Positions 62,273-64,000 of a stretch of 64,000 bases of DNA are shown in pieces. A program made the translations under genes and the position numbers. The notes beneath the pieces are model-generated. The model did not search any database, was not told the origin of the DNA, and saw only the letters and a list, made by a program, of their open reading frames with translations. The DNA lies in NCBI RefSeq assembly GCF_016836705.1, contig NZ_JAFCGY010000008.1:1-64000 (forward strand). Direction: 5' to 3'. The first letter of the stretch is position 1. Each line of letters opens with the position of its first letter. Origin of the DNA: Mesorhizobium caraganae. GTDB taxonomy: Bacteria > Pseudomonadota > Alphaproteobacteria > Rhizobiales > Rhizobiaceae.

Positions 62273-63234
62273 TATTCCAGCGTCCCCTCGCAATAAGTGT
62301 CCGTCAGGAACCCGTTGAACCCAGGGTCCTGAGGAGAACTCGCGCTCTTCGCGCAGAGGGAGCGGAGCAGTTCCTTGGCCGCTGTTTGACCTTCTACCGA
62401 CAGCTCGAAATAGGCCCTCGCCGCCCTGTTCGCGTCCGGTCGATCTGCTTTAGTGGGATCGAAGGAGCTTGGATCATACCAGCGCGCGATTTCGAGTTTC
62501 GCGTCCTTGTTGCCCCGCTCCATCGCAAGATTGATCGCCTGCAAGCCGATTCCGCCGTCGCCTTCCCGGTATGCCTCGCCGCTTAGGGCGAACAGTTCAA
62601 CGCCGTCAGTGTCCGTCAGCTTCAGCCTCTCGAAGCGCGCGAGCAAAGGCTCGGGCTTATTGAACCAATCCCTGCTGTCGGCGATGTAGTATCCTCCGCC
62701 TGCCACAAGCAGCGCCAACGGGATCAGAAGGTATAGGTACCGCCGCCTCTTCTTTGGCGGTTGGACGGGCTGGCGTTTCTGCTCCTGCGTCTCCACCACC
62801 CGTGGCAGCTCCACGGCCTGTTCGAGGGCCTCTTCGAGCTCCCGTTCGATGGCCTGGGGAGTGGGTGTCTTGAAAGGGGTCAGTTCCTGTGACCAAGCTC
62901 CCGGGCTAGGCGGGATCGGCGGCCAGAAGGCGCTCCCCTCTATGTCATGGCCTTCGACCTCGATCTTCACCTGCAGGTCAACCGGGATTTGGTCGCAGAC
63001 CTCGGGTCCGACAACCACCGTGGCTGAATTCGCGCTGCGGCTGACGACCATCGCATCTACGGTTGCCGGACGCGCCTGCCATCCGGCGTCGCCAAGATAG
63101 GGAGCGTCCTTGGACTTGCGCATGATGGACAGGCGCAGCCTCGGAGAGCTGCCCAATTCCTGCGGGAACGTGATCAGGGCATGCCCGAACAGGCGTGTCT
63201 CGTCCTCGCTGACTTTGACCGCAACCGTGTTCAT
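62272..63234 (-). CDS. Membrane-anchored protein with C-terminal Sel1-like domain
   Basis: 320 aa. A soluble beta-rich N-terminal domain of about 150 residues, a Pro/basic linker, one transmembrane helix (YLYLLIPLALLVAGGGYYIA) at about 170-190, and a Sel1-like C-terminal domain homologous to the next protein. Predicted topology is N-in, C-out. ATG 63234 overlaps the stop of the upstream SrfC-like gene by 4 bp (ATGA). It could link a cytosolic partner to the exported PAN proteins. Confidence 0.65.
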   Translation of the reverse strand: MNTVAVKVSEDETRLFGHALITFPQELGSSPRLRLSIMRKSKDAPYLGDAGWQARPATVDAMVVSRSANSATVVVGPEVCDQIPVDLQVKIEVEGHDIEGSAFWPPIPPSPGAWSQELTPFKTPTPQAIERELEEALEQAVELPRVVETQEQKRQPVQPPKKRRRYLYLLIPLALLVAGGGYYIADSRDWFNKPEPLLARFERLKLTDTDGVELFALSGEAYREGDGGIGLQAINLAMERGNKDAKLEIARWYDPSSFDPTKADRPDANRAARAYFELSVEGQTAAKELLRSLCAKSASSPQDPGFNGFLTDTYCEGTLE

Positions 63235-64000
63235 CGAGCAGTTCCGACGGGCGCGCCAAGCAGCGGCGCCGCCTCATCGAGCGCGTCCAGGATGGCCCTC
63301 AGGCGCTCGTTCTCCTCGACGTTGATGGTGATCCCTTCGCCCGAGAGGACGTTGTCGGTAACCACCTGGTGGAACGCGTACATCCATTCCGAGAGCGCGA
63401 GGTAGGAGAAGTTCCGCCGCTCCACGCCAAGCCCGTCGCAGTCGGAAACGCTCGGACGGCGAGCAAACACCCTGATTTCTCCGTTCTCAGTGCCGTCAGG
63501 AGCCAGTGGCCGCTTGTTCTCGGGCATCGCGTCGAAGCCAAGCGTGCTGACGAAACGGTTGATGTGGCTCGTCGCGAGAAAGCCAGCCTTCTCCAGCAGG
63601 ATGTCGGACCTTTCGACGGAACTTCCCGAGAGCTTGGCGAGATCCCCGGCTATGCGTTCTTCGAGTCCCGACCGCCGCGCAGCGGCGGTAAGCTCGGCGA
63701 CCAGCTCGCTCGCGGACTCCTGCCCGAGGCCAATGGCCTGCAGCGCATTGTCGTTTCTCGCGAGTGCGAAAAGGCCGTCCGTCCAATGCCTGATGGCCGA
63801 GCGGGCGAGATAGGCTTCGCGCGGCAGCGCTTTCTGCGAAACCGACTCCCCGGAGGAAACCGCGGCGGCGGCCACCTTCTTCTTGCTCCCTGGCAAAGGA
63901 GGAGCGCCGGGCCGCGGAGGCGGCGGGCGCTTTTTCGCCGCGGCTTCGGTCCGTCCTTCGGAACCTTCCTCCGGCGCGTTCTGACGCTTGAGGCGGTTTC
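63231..64000 (-). CDS. SrfC-like putative virulence-factor protein, 3' part (runs off the right edge)
   Basis: The frame is open from the window edge to the stop at 63231, so at least 256 aa are present. A Pro/Lys/Ala-rich linker (KKRPPPPRPGAPPLPG) precedes a helical domain with SAIRHWTDGLFALARNDNAL, and then LATSHINRFVSTLGFDAMPE and the end WMYAFHQVVTDNVL. The HINRFV-LGFD block and position before small partner genes recall the C-terminus of SrfC-type proteins, usually encoded after srfB. Assignment is tentative. A TTG at 63896 gives a shorter open frame, but I see no sign that it is the real start. Confidence 0.45.
   Translation of the reverse strand, partial: NRLKRQNAPEEGSEGRTEAAAKKRPPPPRPGAPPLPGSKKKVAAAAVSSGESVSQKALPREAYLARSAIRHWTDGLFALARNDNALQAIGLGQESASELVAELTAAARRSGLEERIAGDLAKLSGSSVERSDILLEKAGFLATSHINRFVSTLGFDAMPENKRPLAPDGTENGEIRVFARRPSVSDCDGLGVERRNFSYLALSEWMYAFHQVVTDNVLSGEGITINVEENERLRAILDALDEAAPLLGAPVGTAR

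Noticed and set aside
1..64000. CRISPR arrays, tRNA or rRNA genes, nod boxes
   Set aside because: I saw no regularly spaced repeats, no cloverleaf-like tRNA ends and no convincing nod-box layout when reading the intergenic regions. An automated scan would be more sensitive for tRNAs.

Overview
The window looks like part of a repABC plasmid (or plasmid-derived island) from a rhizobial alphaproteobacterium (Hyphomicrobiales: Rhizobium, Sinorhizobium, Mesorhizobium or a relative). The main evidence is a complete repA-repB-repC cassette (38.8-42.4 kb) with a candidate antisense RNA and two parS-like palindromes, a MucR/Ros zinc-finger regulator beside it, and several families typical of rhizobial plasmids (DUF1403, the RHE_PE00001/DUF1612 family). 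No rRNA, tRNA or CRISPR array was seen.

Left part (0-31 kb) is an insertion-sequence graveyard carrying islands of cargo. Remnants of IS3, IS5, IS21, IS66, IS110/IS1111, IS256, IS481, IS1182, IS1595 and integrase-type elements are nested or truncated. Between them lie an SDR oxidoreductase, a class-II asparagine synthetase, a split transketolase (two adjacent genes) with an aldo/keto reductase pseudogene, a polyprenyl-sugar operon (methyltransferase, GtrB-like glycosyltransferase broken by a frameshift, GtrA flippase) and two large polytopic membrane proteins, one of which has a decayed second copy 7 kb away. One IS110 element sits inside an IS481 gene with both junctions readable; another sits inside an IS5 element.

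Middle part (31-52 kb) is the plasmid backbone. A GHKL-ATPase/nuclease-like protein and a twice-frameshifted PIN-domain (DUF4935) gene look like a defence locus in decay. Then comes a mirrored arrangement: scpB-like, DUF1403 and tyrosine integrase genes at 34.6-37.7 kb, a RES-Xre toxin-antitoxin pair, repCBA, mucR, a wrecked LuxR-type regulator, and then a second integrase, DUF1403 and scpB-like set at 45.3-48.3 kb. In both sets a 29-bp site made of 11-bp inverted half-sites around a 7-bp spacer (dif-like) lies between the integrase and DUF1403 genes. I consider this duplicated Int/DUF1403/ScpB module with its site the best candidate for an undescribed system, perhaps plasmid dimer or cointegrate resolution linked to segregation. 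A Tn5053/Tn7-like tniA-tniB-tniQ set, truncated at its tniQ end, abuts the second scpB-like gene.

Right part (52-64 kb) holds two LysR regulators, each divergent from a transporter (an MFS permease; a frameshifted EamA/DMT permease), a frameshifted RHE_PE00001-family gene preceded by a conserved non-coding block found elsewhere in the window, and a tightly packed minus-strand operon running in from beyond the right edge. That operon encodes an SrfC-like protein (partial), a membrane-anchored Sel1-like protein, three exported PAN/Apple-domain proteins and a GH3 beta-N-acetylhexosaminidase.

Several genes are broken by what looks like loss of a single C, which could be real decay or consensus indel error; calls of 'pseudogene' that rest on one frameshift should be read with that in mind.
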